Notes: generated by a model from the sequence alone, not told the origin. 64,000 bases of DNA from Benincasa hispida (GCF_009727055.1 NC_052351.1:61666475-61730474); one strand, 5' to 3'; positions 10,201 to 20,801 are shown, counted from the stretch's first letter. Made by a program: numbers and translations.

Positions 10201-11954
10201 TAATATTTGGCAGAAATGCCAGTTATTATAAGCCTTTTATTTAGAATTATGAGGGCTAACAGGTAGAAAACGCAGTGATAATACTTAGAATTTGTGAAAA
10301 ATTGATTTTTGCGATGATTAGCACCTAAATCCCCACTGACCCAATATTATGCGTTATTCCGTGCCAAAGTGTCTATATTTTTAGCTATCGCAGGAACCAC
10401 ACGCATGCGTTTGAAGCTAACAATCACAGACAAACGCATGTGTTGAAGCCAGTCTACCGCAAAGACGACGCAAACGACAATCACGTGCGTCTAACACATG
10501 GAAGTTGCGGTAAACACATGTGTCTAATGCATGGACAAAGCGGTGAACAAATAGAGAATGCAGCCACGGATTGACAACCATTATAAAAGATCGCAAGATG
10601 GGTAGAACGCGTTGATAACTTCAGCTGAATTCAGCTCGGACGCATACCTTGGGAGTATCAACAAGATAAGGCGATGTGACAATGCCCATACCGCGACAAA
10701 AGCAGCAGTGAGCCATACCTTCATCATTATAGCTGTCGGCATCCAAACTCTATAAATAGCCCTTAAGACCTTCATATTAAGACATCCGAGCTTCTACCTC
10801 AAGGCAGAAGTTTGTGATCACAAATGAGAGCCTGAAAGAGATTTCCAGTGAGAATTCCTCATCTCCACAACCCAGACCGAGTGACGATCGGAGCATTCAC
10901 TGGAGATAGAGCTCGAGAGAGACATCTCCACCATTCAACCATGGCACCATCGACAACCTTGACGTAGATTCCTTCATCTCCCTTCTAATCTTTGTATTGT
11001 ATTACATTTTAGCTGTAGATATTAAGATATTTTGTGATCAATGCAAATCTTAATTCCTTCATTACCGTCTTCTTCATCATCTTCATTTCTATCATATTTT
11101 ATCTTCAGCGTTTATTTATCAAAGTCAATCGCATGTTTAATCGTGTAGCCTAGAGATAGGACGCATGAAGCAACCCACCGAGAGGTGTGCGTTGTACGAG
11201 TATAGTGAGTTAGTCCTCTTTGCTTGGTGAAAGGTTGTAGCAACGCTTGTCTATGGGATGTTGCATTGCTATTCTATAAGTAAATGGCCGCGTCTAACTA
11301 CCTGAGAAGGTAAGAGATGGAACACATTAAGCAAGGTTCGCATTGTTCCTAGAGATAGGCACAATCTTATACTCAACGTAACCATACACTATAGAGATAT
11401 AGTCATGCGGCTGACCATCGAGAGGTGTGATGCGTTAGTGCAACGAGCTGGGATTACTCGGGTGATTTAAGATAGTAAACATTACTATGCGTTATTGGTT
11501 GTTGTGTTTCTACCTATTCTCATTGTAAACCTCTTAGTGTTCAATCTGTTTAGCTAGGAGTAGGAGTAGTGTATAAGTTATTTAAACTTTCTTCGCTTTA
11601 TTTTTATTCTCATTCCTCGCCTCAAACGCATTACTTCACAAATATTACTGAGTGACAAGTCCCTGTGTTCGATCTCAAATTACCCAAGAAACTTGCGTTT
11701 GTGTTATACTTGGCACAAACATAAGAAAACTTGTGATAGGAACGCGTGGTCATTGCATGCTAAGATTAACGCATCATCATTCCGATGCATGACCTCAGAC
11801 GCATGGGAACAAACGCATCAGTTATGTCTAACGCATGATTTCATGNCATGGGAACAAACGCATCAGTTATGTCTAACGCATGATTTCATGATTCAAACCC
11901 ATCCGTCCTTAATAATTAAAATAAAACAAAACGTGTTCCTAAAATATCCCAACA
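10201..11954 (+). repeat. 5' LTR of element C
   Basis: A plus-strand LTR ending CCCAACA, six bases before an Athila-type primer-binding site. Its start (TAATATTTGGCAGAAATG) aligns with TGATGACGGGCAGAAATG of the related LTR D, so the terminal TG has mutated to TA. A TATA box is at 10751-10758. The sequence is rich in AACGCAT/ACGCATG words. A short near-perfect duplication (about 11805-11835 and 11847-11880) flanks one N at 11846. The 3' part recurs at 23825-25482. Confidence 0.75.
10751..10758 (+). promoter_or_regulatory. TATA box of LTR C
   Basis: TATAAATA within CTATAAATAGCCCTTAAG, the usual place for the U3 promoter. Transcription would start roughly 30 bases downstream. Confidence 0.6.
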
Positions 11955-11960
11955 AGTTCT

Positions 11961-11978
11961 TGGCGCCGTTGCCGGGGA
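11961..11978 (+). other. Primer-binding site of element C
   Basis: TGGCGCCGTTGCCGGGGA, the classic site of Athila/Calypso-type gypsy elements (complementary to a tRNA 3' end, usually given as tRNA-Asp). It fixes the LTR end and the plus orientation of C. Confidence 0.88.
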
Positions 11979-12377
11979 TTTGGCAGCTAATGTTTTGTGA
12001 AGTTTTGTGTTTTCGCAGGCACCCTTTCAATCTTAGGCGTATTGTAGATTGTGCGACCAAGCTGCAAACAATATTTGAAGTATAGACGATGCGTCAAAAG
12101 TCAAATATTGACCCCGAGATAGAAAGGCTATCTTTCACATGAGCTGGAAGAAGTCTTAGACGCATGTCAACCATCATGCATCCAACAATTGTTGGAAGCT
12201 CCAATGGTCAGGGGGAGCCCCCTTGACCCAAGCAGTTGAGAACCATCTCCTGCATGGGAGACTCCTTGCGGTGACAACACTCCAATTTCACCAGGGACAT
12301 CTTCTACTCTATCTTTTACATTGTTTTATTAGTTTAGTTTATTATTTTTATTTATTGTTATTTTATATATGAGGTTG
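11979..12377 (+). mobile_element. Element C internal region, 5' leader
   Basis: Untranslated leader and decayed start of internal sequence. There is no convincing Gag frame. A short hairpin of CAGGGGG / CCCCCTTG lies at about 12209-12228. It ends at GGTTG (12373-12377), the left target-site copy of element B. Confidence 0.6.
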
Positions 12378-13055
12378 TGTCACACCCCGCCCCAGATCAC
12401 CCTCTTAGCCTAGAGAAGGGCGTGACTACAGCAATTATCAACCCTTAGGCTGACACTTACTGCCTAAAAACTCTTGCAGAATAACTCTGATACCAAATAC
12501 AAATTATGTACAACGGGACAGCTGTAGGCCCACAATTTATTAACTTAGAGACTTAATATGTTTAGAGTATTTACAACATTAGATTTACATGTCCCAAAAC
12601 CCATAAACCCTAGTCCCTATATGAACAATAGTAACATGTGTACAATATTAACAGTAACCACCTAGCAAACGGTTACAAGTCTTTTCGTCCTTTAGTGACA
12701 GAGCAGATACTGAGCTGTCTTCAGAGGATTTGACCGCTACCTGTGGGGGGGAAAATAAAAACATTTGAAAACGGGGTGAGCTTATGCCCAGTAAATGACC
12801 GAGAAAACATAGTAAATTCTCATGCATAATTTCAGAAAATAGTTTTATCTGAAATATAAACTTTTACAGCATAAATATTTTCCAAGTGTGAATTATATAA
12901 AGCTATTTTAAACATAAAACAGTAAAATCATTTCTCAGATCAAAGTACTGTATAACTGGTAAAATAATCCCAACACCAACTACTAGTCCAGAGAGAACCC
13001 TTTTGCTTAATCTCTGACTTTATTCACCAGTGGCCACATTAGGTACTACTGCTCA

Positions 13056-13226
13056 GATACCTTCTCCTTGTACTTCAGTATCAAGCTACTAGGATACCTT
13101 CTCCAATGTACTTAAGTATCTCCTTGGCTTGGTACCTTCTCAAACGTACTTCAGTACCAATAGATACTTTCTCTTTGTACTTCAGTATCTAGTTGGGTGG
13201 ATGCCTTCTCCTTGTACTACGACATC
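13056..13226. repeat. Tandem GATAC...GTATC hairpin modules (five)
   Basis: Five imperfect units of about 36 bases. Arms: GATAC 13056 / GTATC 13078; GATAC 13093 / GTATC 13116; GGTAC 13131 / GTACC 13154; GATAC 13163 / GTATC 13185; a degenerate fifth (GATG / CATC) at about 13199-13226. The third unit has changed both arms together, which keeps pairing. Confidence 0.75.
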
Positions 13227-14001
13227 GCATTTTACCAAATCTATTTATAACCAACTCTTCTCTTTAAAGCATGTACAGTATAACACATATACAACATGGC
13301 TTTAAAGATGGTAACGCATGCTGGATAAAATCAACATATGTAAATAGTTTTTCAACAATAGGCATGCGTTCACAACACAATTAAGATCTTGCTTGGAAAC
13401 CACTTTATAAAACTAGTAGGCATGAGAATTATTTTCACAAACATGCTTTCTGTAAAAAATTTGTAATCAAAACAGTTTAAAAATGTTTTCGTTCAAAAAC
13501 ATTTTAGCCACTCACCTCGAATTCTTAGGAACTTTTCCCTCTAGTAGCTCCTTGGGTCCCTTTTTCATCCCTAGAATCCAGATTCAAATTTCAACTTAGA
13601 CTACTCATAGTTTCGAACCTTATTTAGAAATACTTCCTTCTAAAAACTTATTCTAAAATGTCTTATGAATCTTACCTTAAACTTTCAGCTCAGAATTCCT
13701 TGTGGTTTGGCCGGAATATCAAAATATTCAAGACGAGCCCATACTGATTCAACAGTCTGACCCTTCTGCCTTCTTCTCAACCTCTAGCCTAGTTCCTTTG
13801 AGACTTTTCCTCCGGCAGCCCTATTCTGAAAACTAGACTTCCAGAGATTTCATATGGCTTTGAAATCACTCCAAACGCACGAGTATATTGGAAGATCTTC
13901 TCGTCCAAAATTGACACATTCCTCTAAACTCTCACTGCCCTGTACTTTCTCTACGAAATTTATGATTTTTGTGTGATTTGAAAATGAAATCCCAACTCCC
14001 T

Positions 14002-14009
14002 ATTTATAG
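14002..14009 (-). promoter_or_regulatory. TATA box of B 3' LTR
   Basis: TATTTATA on the plus strand, that is TATAAATA on the element strand in CTATAAATAGGGAG. The same site occurs in the 5' LTR at 21755-21762. Confidence 0.65.
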
Positions 14010-14371
14010 GCGTTCAAATTGCTCGTGGGATTTACAGCACCTACTTCGCTGCATGGCTAAATGTTTAATCCTCCCTTTATCAACGTAAGCTGACTTCACC
14101 TTGGTTCAATGTGTTCTTCCCAAACGCATCCAACACAATTTCTTAGGGTTTAAGAATTTCTCTTAATCAGACACCTAAATTTTAATTGACGTTTGCCCTT
14201 ACGTCTTCAAGCTTTGTTTGTATTCAAATTAGGGTTTTTAAATGCATAATCCACCCCAACACATCCAAATACATCGCCTAGAAGCTTGCTCGGTCGTTCA
14301 ATGCATAGGCGAGGCGTGGGCGTGACGTTCGAATAAGACAAAGCAAGACTAACGCATAGGCGCTCTCTCTC

Positions 14372-14640
14372 TTTCCGCTCTCGACAGTGTCGCTCTCTCC
14401 AACTTTCTCTCCCATTTTCTCTCCAATCTCACTCTCTCCTAGTTTCTCTCCAACTTTTCTCTCCACTCTCGCTCTCTCCAGCTTTCTCGCTGGTCTTGCT
14501 CTCTCCAAACTCGCTCTCTCTCTCGCTCTCTCCCACTTTCTCGCTCAAAATCTCGCTCTCTCCAAATTTCTCGCTCAAAATCTTGCTCTCAATGATCTCG
14601 CTGGTCTCATCTCAATGATCTCACTCTTAACGATCTCGCT
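14372..14640. repeat. CT-rich (CTCGCTCTCTCC) low-complexity tract in LTR B
   Basis: Irregular repeats of TCTCGCTCTCTCC and TTTCTCTCC, which read GGAGAGAGCGAGA on the element strand. It encodes only a repetitive fortuitous frame. The same type of tract occurs at 22112-22440, 56808-57020 and 63436-63690. Confidence 0.85.
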
Positions 14641-15027
14641 CTTAGCTAATGCGAACATTGTTTGTCTTCGTGCAATTCCTACACTATTGTGCCACTAGTC
14701 ACTTCCATATTTTTCTCGGTCCTTCAGCCATAATGCATTTCACATAACTTCTCTATACTTAGCCGAAATTTCCTCCAAATTTTCCAAACTTAATTTTCAT
14801 ATTATTCCACACTAGCTCAACCTACTTATTATTTTCCCCCAACTTTCCCAACTCAATTCCATATTTTTCTTTTCAAATCCCCATTCTTTCTTCACCATTC
14901 CACACTAACTTTCTCATCAACATACTTATTATACAAATCTACATAGGGACACACAATTAAGTGGAAAATTAAGACAATTTAAATAAGAAAACACACTTAA
15001 GTGTAAAATTGGGATTCAGGGTTCACA

Positions 15028-15041
15028 TTTACCTCCTTCTT
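15028..15041 (-). other. Polypurine tract of element B
   Basis: The element strand reads AAGAAGGAGGTAAA immediately before the 3' LTR (TGTGAACCC). Confidence 0.75.
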
Positions 15042-15078
15042 ATAAAAATTTCGTCCTCGAAATTTCGCCACAAGTTCG

Positions 15079-16698
15079 TCAGTTAAACAACTGCGGATAC
15101 TTATTTCTGATTTTCTCCTCAACTTCCCATGTTGCTTCTTCTATAGCATGATTCCGCCATAACACCTTTACTAATGGGATTGTCTTATTCCACAAGACTT
15201 GTTCCTTTCTGTCCAGAATCTCCACTGGTTCCTCTTTATACGACAAATTCTCTTTCAACTGTACCGGTTGCTCAAATAATATATGAGTAGGGTCTGACAC
15301 ATACTTTCTAAGCATTGCCACACGAAACACATCATGAGCATGGGATAATTCTGGAGGTAAATCCAATCGATATGCCATTGGGCCAATTCTTTCTATTATC
15401 TCATAGGGTCCAATATATCTCGAGCTTAACTTCCCTTGTCTACCGAACCTGAGTATCCCTTTCCACGGAGATAATTTCAGAAATACGTTATCACCCATTT
15501 CAAACTCTAATTCTCTTCTCCGCTTATCAGCATAACTTTTCTGCCTATCTCGAGCCGTCTTAAGATTATCTCTTATAATCTTAATGTTATCTGACGTTTG
15601 TTGTACAAGTTCTGGACCTAGTAATTTCCTTTCACCGACTTCATTCCAGCATATTGGAGTCCTACAAGGTCTTCTGTATAAGGCTTCATATGGTGCCATT
15701 CTGATACTCGAATGGTAACTTTTGTTATAAGCAAATTCAATTAACAATAAATGTGTATCCCAACTGCCTTTGAATTGCAACACACATGCCCTCAGCATGT
15801 CTTCCAATGTCTGGATTGTCCGCTCAGATTGGCCATCCGTCTGTGGATGAAAAGCAGTACTGAAATATAACTTGGTTCTCATAGCTTTCTGTAAACTAGG
15901 CCAAAAATTTGATGTAAATTTGGAGTCTCGATCTGATACAATTGAAATTGGAGCTCCAAACTGACTTACGACTCGATCAACATATAGCTTAGCTAGTTGG
16001 TCCCGGGTATAAGTGGCTTTAATAGGTAAAAACTTAGCTATTTTTGTCAATCTATCCACAATTACCCATATACCATCATAGCTTGCTGGTGTCTTAGGTA
16101 ATCCATACAAGAAATCTATCGTAATATGTTCCCACTTCCATTCTGGTACTGGGAGTGGATTAAGTAATCCTACTGGTTTCTGCCTCTCTGGTTTAACTTG
16201 TTGACATATTAGACACTTGTCAACATACTCCGCTATTTCTTTTTTCATACCCAGCCACCAACACGATTTCTTTAATGTTCTGTACATCTTTGTACTGCTT
16301 GGGTGCATAGCATATGCCGAACTATGCGCTTTTTCTAGGATAGCTTGTCTAAGAGCTAAGTCCTTAGGTACGCAAATCCTACCCTCCTTTAGTAGCATTT
16401 TGTCTGTTCTTAATTGATAGTCCATCCTTAATCCTCTATCCATTTCTTCAGCTAACTTCTTCAGATCAGAATTCTTTAATTGCTCACGTAGAATATTTTC
16501 TACAAGAGTAGGACGTACTTGAAATAAGGCTAGTAATCCTCCTTTTTGACCAATTGATAATGCTGCCCTAGGATTATACAACTCATGGATCAATTTATCC
16601 TTCACTGAATTAGTACTAGCTCCAGCTGATCTAGTTTTTCGACTTAAAGCATCAGCTACCACATTTGCTTTACCTGGGTGATAGTCAATTGTAGTCAT
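15079..16698 (-). CDS. Element B integrase with chromodomain-like C-terminus
   Basis: 539 codons, intact. Codons 1-22 are the RNase H end ([18 protein letters not shown]). The HHCC zinc-binding region uses H125, H132, C162 and C165. The catalytic core shows D195 (ITIDF), D256 (SIVSDRD) and E292 (QSERT), with exactly 35 residues between the last two, the DD35E spacing of retroviral integrases. HPQTDGQ is intact. The tail from about codon 490 (VKVLWRNHAIEEATW) is the chromodomain-like end of chromoviral gypsy elements. The apparent start is not a true start: the protein continues from RNase H upstream, from which it is separated by a one-base frameshift near 16690. The stop is just inside the polypurine tract. 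Confidence 0.92.
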   Translation of the reverse strand: MTTIDYHPGKANVVADALSRKTRSAGASTNSVKDKLIHELYNPRAALSIGQKGGLLALFQVRPTLVENILREQLKNSDLKKLAEEMDRGLRMDYQLRTDKMLLKEGRICVPKDLALRQAILEKAHSSAYAMHPSSTKMYRTLKKSCWWLGMKKEIAEYVDKCLICQQVKPERQKPVGLLNPLPVPEWKWEHITIDFLYGLPKTPASYDGIWVIVDRLTKIAKFLPIKATYTRDQLAKLYVDRVVSQFGAPISIVSDRDSKFTSNFWPSLQKAMRTKLYFSTAFHPQTDGQSERTIQTLEDMLRACVLQFKGSWDTHLLLIEFAYNKSYHSSIRMAPYEALYRRPCRTPICWNEVGERKLLGPELVQQTSDNIKIIRDNLKTARDRQKSYADKRRRELEFEMGDNVFLKLSPWKGILRFGRQGKLSSRYIGPYEIIERIGPMAYRLDLPPELSHAHDVFRVAMLRKYVSDPTHILFEQPVQLKENLSYKEEPVEILDRKEQVLWNKTIPLVKVLWRNHAIEEATWEVEEKIRNKYPQLFN

Positions 16699-16747
16699 AG
16701 TCTTTGATCAACTCGAGCCATCTTCTATGTCTCAAGTTTAGTTCCTT

Positions 16748-17740
16748 CTAATCAAAGATATGCTTTAGACTCTTATGGTTTGTAAATATATGACATCGCT
16801 CAACAAACAGGTAATGTCTCCACAATTTTAGAGCTAACACAACTGCTGCTAATTCTAAGTCGTGTGTAGGGTAATTAAATTCATGCTTCTTTAACTGTCG
16901 CGAAGCATAGGCTACTACTTCTTGCATCAGCACACATCCTAACCCTTGTCGAGATGCATCACAATAGACCTCAAACCTCTTACCTGGTATAGGTAGAGTT
17001 AATACTGGTGCTGATACTAACCTTTGTTTCAGCACTTGGAAACTATGCTCGCATTCTGGTGACCATTCAAACTTCGCATCTTTTCTGGTCAGGTTTGTCA
17101 ATGGAAGGGCTATCTTAGAGAAACCCTCCACGAATCTCCTATAATAACCTGCCAAACCCAGAAAACTGCGTACTTCATATACATTCAGGGGTTGTTCCCA
17201 ATTAATTACTGCTTCTATCTTTAGGGAATCAACACTAACTTCGTCAGCTGAAACTATATGCCCAAGAAATATGACTTGATTTAACCAAAAATCACACTTA
17301 CTAAATTTGGAATATAACTTCTTTTCTCTTAAAGTTTGTAATACCATCCTTAGATGTGCTTTGTGTTTTTCCGCACTACTGGAATACACGAGTATGTCAT
17401 CTATGAATACTATCACAAACTGATCCAGATAAGAATGGAATATCCTATTCATCAAGTGCATAAATACTGCAGGAGCATTTGTCAGTCCAAACGGCATAAC
17501 TAGAAACTCAAAATGTCCATATCTAGTTTTGAATGCAATTTTAGGAACATCTTTGTCTTTCACCTTCAACTGGTGATAGCCTGACCTAAAATCTATCTTA
17601 GAGAACACCGTTGCTCCCTTTAACTGATCGAAAAGATCATCTATACGAGGCAATGGGTACTTATTCTTAATGATCACTTTATTCAACTGTCTATAGTCTA
17701 TGCATAATCTAAGAGTACCGTCTTTCTTCTTAACAAACAA
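16748..17740 (-). CDS. Element B reverse transcriptase and RNase H
   Basis: 330 codons. RT catalytic aspartates are D50 (FSKID) and D114/D115 (FIDD). The thumb/connection is [18 protein letters not shown]. RNase H starts near codon 255 with D261 (YCDAS) and E296 (DLELAAV). At codon 321 the block TDHKSL of relatives reads TNHKSL, so the third catalytic acid is replaced by asparagine. [10 protein letters not shown] is two residues shorter than usual between LMQ and VVAYAS. The frame ends at a TAG (16748-16750) where relatives have glutamine (FDQKEL). Upstream it is cut from the protease side by a TAG at 17753-17755 in SPWG (tryptophan to stop). Confidence 0.9.
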   Translation of the reverse strand: MFVKKKDGTLRLCIDYRQLNKVIIKNKYPLPRIDDLFDQLKGATVFSKIDFRSGYHQLKVKDKDVPKIAFKTRYGHFEFLVMPFGLTNAPAVFMHLMNRIFHSYLDQFVIVFIDDILVYSSSAEKHKAHLRMVLQTLREKKLYSKFSKCDFWLNQVIFLGHIVSADEVSVDSLKIEAVINWEQPLNVYEVRSFLGLAGYYRRFVEGFSKIALPLTNLTRKDAKFEWSPECEHSFQVLKQRLVSAPVLTLPIPGKRFEVYCDASRQGLGCVLMQEVVAYASRQLKKHEFNYPTHDLELAAVVLALKLWRHYLFVERCHIFTNHKSLKHIFD

Positions 17741-17752
17741 GACTGGCGCTCC

Positions 17753-18040
17753 CTAAGGTGATACACTGGGTCTAATGTACCTCTTATCAACAAGTTCCTG
17801 TAATTGAACTTTTAACTCTTTCAACTTCGTTGGGGCCATCCTATATGGTGCTTGGGAAATAAGTGCAGTACCAGGAATTAACTCAATAGTAAATTCCACT
17901 TCCCTATCAGGCAGTAAGCCTAGTAATTCTTTAGGGAAAACATTTAAGAATTCTTGTACTACAGGTACATCCTCAGGTTTTAGTTTCTTATCTTGGGAAA
18001 CTACTACATATGCTAAATAAGCTTCACATCCTTTACTCAA
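17753..18040 (-). CDS. Element B protease-RT linker
   Basis: 95 codons. It includes VVQEFLNVFPKELLGLLPDREVEFTIELIPGT and YRMAPTKLKELKVQLQELV, the conserved entry to gypsy RT. It is continuous with the RT frame except for the tryptophan-to-stop change at SPWG. It is separated from the protease piece by a TAA near 18106-18112 (PGEK-stop-ITLVG). Confidence 0.85.
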   Translation of the reverse strand: MSKGCEAYLAYVVVSQDKKLKPEDVPVVQEFLNVFPKELLGLLPDREVEFTIELIPGTALISQAPYRMAPTKLKELKVQLQELVDKRYIRPSVSP

Positions 18041-18109
18041 CAGTTTTCTAGCTTTTACCGCTGATATTAAACTTCCTGGGAGTATTCTTTTACTTCCTAC
18101 CAGAGTTAT

Positions 18110-18440
18110 TTATTTTTCACCGGGTTTCCTAAACACTATTTCTCTTCTAAAGCAATCCATAGTGGAATAGTGTTTACTTAGGAAATCCATACCTAAGATA
18201 ACATCAAATTCTAGTAATTCTAATGGAATCAAGTCGACCCAAAAACTTTGGTCTCCAAGAATTACTTTACAATTCCTATAATACTCATGCAACACTAGAG
18301 TATCTCCTACAGGCGTATAGATAAATAATTCCTCATCCATATATTCAGGTATTTTATCTATATGTAATGCACACATACTAGATATGAATGAGTGTGTAGC
18401 ACCAGGATTAAATAATGCATAAGTGGATTAATTACATAAA
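18110..18440 (-). pseudogene. Element B aspartic protease, active site lost
   Basis: The downstream frame (18110-18376) covers the flap and second conserved segment (FDVILGMDFLSKHYSTMDC). Upstream in the same frame the active site reads ALFNPGATHSFIS: the catalytic aspartate and the next residue of D-S/T-G are changed to N and P. A stop (TAA) precedes this block. The copy cannot make an active protease. The surrounding match to gypsy proteases is otherwise good. Confidence 0.85.
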
Positions 18441-18514
18441 GTTATCGTACCAGTTACGACATCTGGAGCTTCTTCCGCTTCCTGGTGTGTCATAGCGTAC
18501 ATTCTACCCTGCTA

Positions 18515-18784
18515 CTACTGTGGTTGCTGTTGGGGTCGTCCAACTACCCCTTTCTGGTTAGTTACACCGGATCCCTCACCTCTAGTTCTAGTCGTTCTAG
18601 GTTGGTTTACCGTCTGTGCTCCTTGTCTTTGTTCATTTTGTGTTCCACGACTTAGCTGAAGACGATCTCTTTTGAAATGCCCAGCTTGTCCGCACTGGAA
18701 ACACACATTTCTATTACCGTAGCATACCCCTGTATGAGGTTTACCACAGTTCACACACAATGGTTTCCTCCCCGTACTAGCCAC
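18515..18784 (-). CDS. Element B Gag nucleocapsid region, damaged zinc knuckle
   Basis: 89 codons. CVNCGKPHTGVC is followed by CFQCGQAGHFKRDR. The second would be a C-X2-C-X4-H-X4-C knuckle but the last cysteine is arginine (CGT for TGT). A glutamine/arginine-rich tail (QRQGAQTVNQPRTTRTRG) follows. The frame is separated from the capsid part by a stop near 18809-18811. Confidence 0.82.
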   Translation of the reverse strand: MASTGRKPLCVNCGKPHTGVCYGNRNVCFQCGQAGHFKRDRLQLSRGTQNEQRQGAQTVNQPRTTRTRGEGSGVTNQKGVVGRPQQQPQ

Positions 18785-18811
18785 CGACTCACTAGCACGA
18801 CCTGATACTGA

Positions 18812-19768
18812 TCAACCACTTTTTTTAGCTACAGGTCTGGACTTCTTTCGACTCAAACTTTGTTGGCTCATGCCTCCAAAACTCCTTATCCCCGACTGTC
18901 TAGAGAACGAGGATCTAAATTTTTTAGTTCTTGTTTCTCCAGGCACTCTAAACTGTCCTTCTCCTGGTTGAAGTTCATCCTCCTTCACTACACTCCGCTC
19001 TACTCGAATAGCGGTCTCAACTAATTGAGTCAAATTCACCCAATTAGATGTAGAGGTAACAGGTGTACGTATTTTTCTTCTTAGGCCACTCTCAAATCTC
19101 CTACACCTCTTCTTCTCTTCCGCGATGATCAGAAGGGCATACTGAGATAACTCAGTAAATTTTTGTTTATACTCAGCAACCGTCATCACTCCTTTAGTTA
19201 GCCTAAGGAATTCCTCCCTTTTCGTATCTCTAAAAGAACTAGGGTAGTATTTATCCTCAAATACTTGTCTAAACTCAAACAAAGTCATAGTTTCTGAACT
19301 ACCCCTTCTAACCTCTATCACTTTCCACCACTTCTCAGCCTCTTTTTGTAGCAAGAATGTCGCTAACTCGACCTTGCGGTCCTCAGGGCATCTCATAACT
19401 TTAAAACACTTCTCAATCAAATCCAACCAGATTTCAGGATCTAATGGATCTGTGGTTCCATCAAACATCGTGGCTTCTAAAGCATTCAACCTCTCGACGC
19501 CGAACTTCTTTTCTGGATCATTTTGAATCGATCCTACACTCGTCGCTAATCTTTGAGTGATTCTATCGAATACTCGATCCTCCATCTGGGGTTCTACATC
19601 TACTTTTGGTGTACTAGTCTCGTTTTCAGAAGTTGCCTTCTGTTCTACTGAGTCTCTAACTCTTTTCCCCTTCGGATCTGGGTCTAACGAGATCTCAAGA
19701 CCTCCAATGATAGGGTCAATATTCCTCTTCTTAGTTTGCTTGCTCGGTCTACCTCTTTTCCTCAGCAT
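18812..19768 (-). CDS. Element B Gag capsid region
   Basis: 318 codons. A basic amino-terminal segment (MLRKRGRPSKQTKKRN) precedes the Retrotrans_gag-type core at about codons 90-230: LEATMFDGTTDPLDPEIWLD, RCPEDRKVELATFLLQKEAEKWW, and the FEDKYYPSSFRDTKREEFLRL helix. The start is the first ATG of the frame, about 320 bases from the primer-binding site, a normal leader length. Gag would form the virus-like particle. Confidence 0.88.
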   Translation of the reverse strand: MLRKRGRPSKQTKKRNIDPIIGGLEISLDPDPKGKRVRDSVEQKATSENETSTPKVDVEPQMEDRVFDRITQRLATSVGSIQNDPEKKFGVERLNALEATMFDGTTDPLDPEIWLDLIEKCFKVMRCPEDRKVELATFLLQKEAEKWWKVIEVRRGSSETMTLFEFRQVFEDKYYPSSFRDTKREEFLRLTKGVMTVAEYKQKFTELSQYALLIIAEEKKRCRRFESGLRRKIRTPVTSTSNWVNLTQLVETAIRVERSVVKEDELQPGEGQFRVPGETRTKKFRSSFSRQSGIRSFGGMSQQSLSRKKSRPVAKKSG

Positions 19769-20084
19769 CTTTGCCTAGTTATTAAGCACATATGTTAGGG
19801 ACTTATCTATGGGACTCTAATCTAATGCATGAACTCTCTCTTTCACCCAAAGTCTTATGTTTTAGTACTAAGCTAGCTTAAATCTTTCCCAAACTTACGT
19901 ATAACCCATCCTTTAATACCAAGCTGTTATCAACTTAGACTTTACACTCAACCTTTTCCCAGGTTTTACATAAACCTTTGTTCTGATACCAAACTGGTAC
20001 CAGCTAGCTCTTTAACCTTCCCAGAAACTTATATTGGATACCAAGCTGGTATAAACTAATTCCTCAATTTTCCCAAAAACTTAT

Positions 20085-20096
20085 GCTCTGATACCA
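20085..20096 (-). other. Primer-binding site of element B (tRNA-iMet)
   Basis: The element strand reads TGGTATCAGAGC, four bases after the 5' LTR. This exact 12-mer pairs with initiator tRNA-Met. Degenerate copies of TGATACCAA lie at about 19915-20100 within the leader. Confidence 0.9.
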
Positions 20097-20763
20097 AACT
20101 ATCACACCCCGCCCCAGATCACCCTCTTAGCCTAGAGAAGGGTGTGACTGCAGCAATTATCAACCCTTAGGCTGACACTTACTGCCTAAAAACTCTTGTG
20201 GAATAACTCTAATACCAAATACAAATTATATGCAACGGGACGGCTGTAGGCCCACAATTTATTAACTTAGAAACTTAATATGTTTAGAGTATTTATAGAT
20301 TTACAAGTCCCAAAACCCATAAACCCTAGTTTCAATATGAACAATAGTAACATGTGTACAATATTAACAGTAACCACCTAGCAAATGGTTACAAGTCTTT
20401 TCGTCCTTTAGTGACAGAGCAGATACTGAGCTGTCTTCAGAGGATTTGACCGCTACCTGTGGGGGGAAAACAAAAACATTTGAAAACGGGGTGAGCTTAC
20501 GCTAGTGAGTGACCGAGAAAACATAGTAAATTCTCATGCATAATTTCAGAAAATAGTTTTATCTGAAATATAAACTTTTGCAGCATAAATATTTTCCAAG
20601 CGTAAATTATATAAAGCTGTTTTAAACATAAAACAGTAAAATCATTTCTCAAATCAAAGTACTGTATAACTGGTAAAATAATCCCAACACCAACTACTAG
20701 TCCAGAGAGAACCCTTTTGCTCAATCTCTGACTTTATTCACCTGTGGCCACATTAGGTACTAC

Positions 20764-20801
20764 CTGTCTCTTATACACATCTAGATGTGTATAAGAGACA
20801 G
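20764..20801. other. Tn5 mosaic-end palindrome (Nextera mate-pair junction), complete
   Basis: A perfect 38-base palindrome: the 19-base mosaic end CTGTCTCTTATACACATCT followed by its reverse complement. Translation through it gives [12 protein letters not shown], a known adapter-derived peptide. It is a library artefact retained in the assembly. Confidence 0.98.

Larger units (their letters stand above)
12378..15027 (-). repeat. 3' LTR of element B (2650 bp)
   Basis: Plus-strand edges are TGTCACACC and GGGTTCACA, so the element-strand LTR begins TGTGAACCC and ends GGTGTGACA. It contains the GATAC hairpin array (13056-13230), a TATA box (14002-14009) and a CT-rich tract (14372-14640). This copy is free of adapter and serves as the reference for the 5' LTR. 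Confidence 0.9.

Noticed and set aside
12205..12230. Terminator-like hairpin CAGGGGG/CCCCCTTG
   Set aside because: There is no following T-run, and bacterial-type terminators are not expected in plant nuclear DNA.
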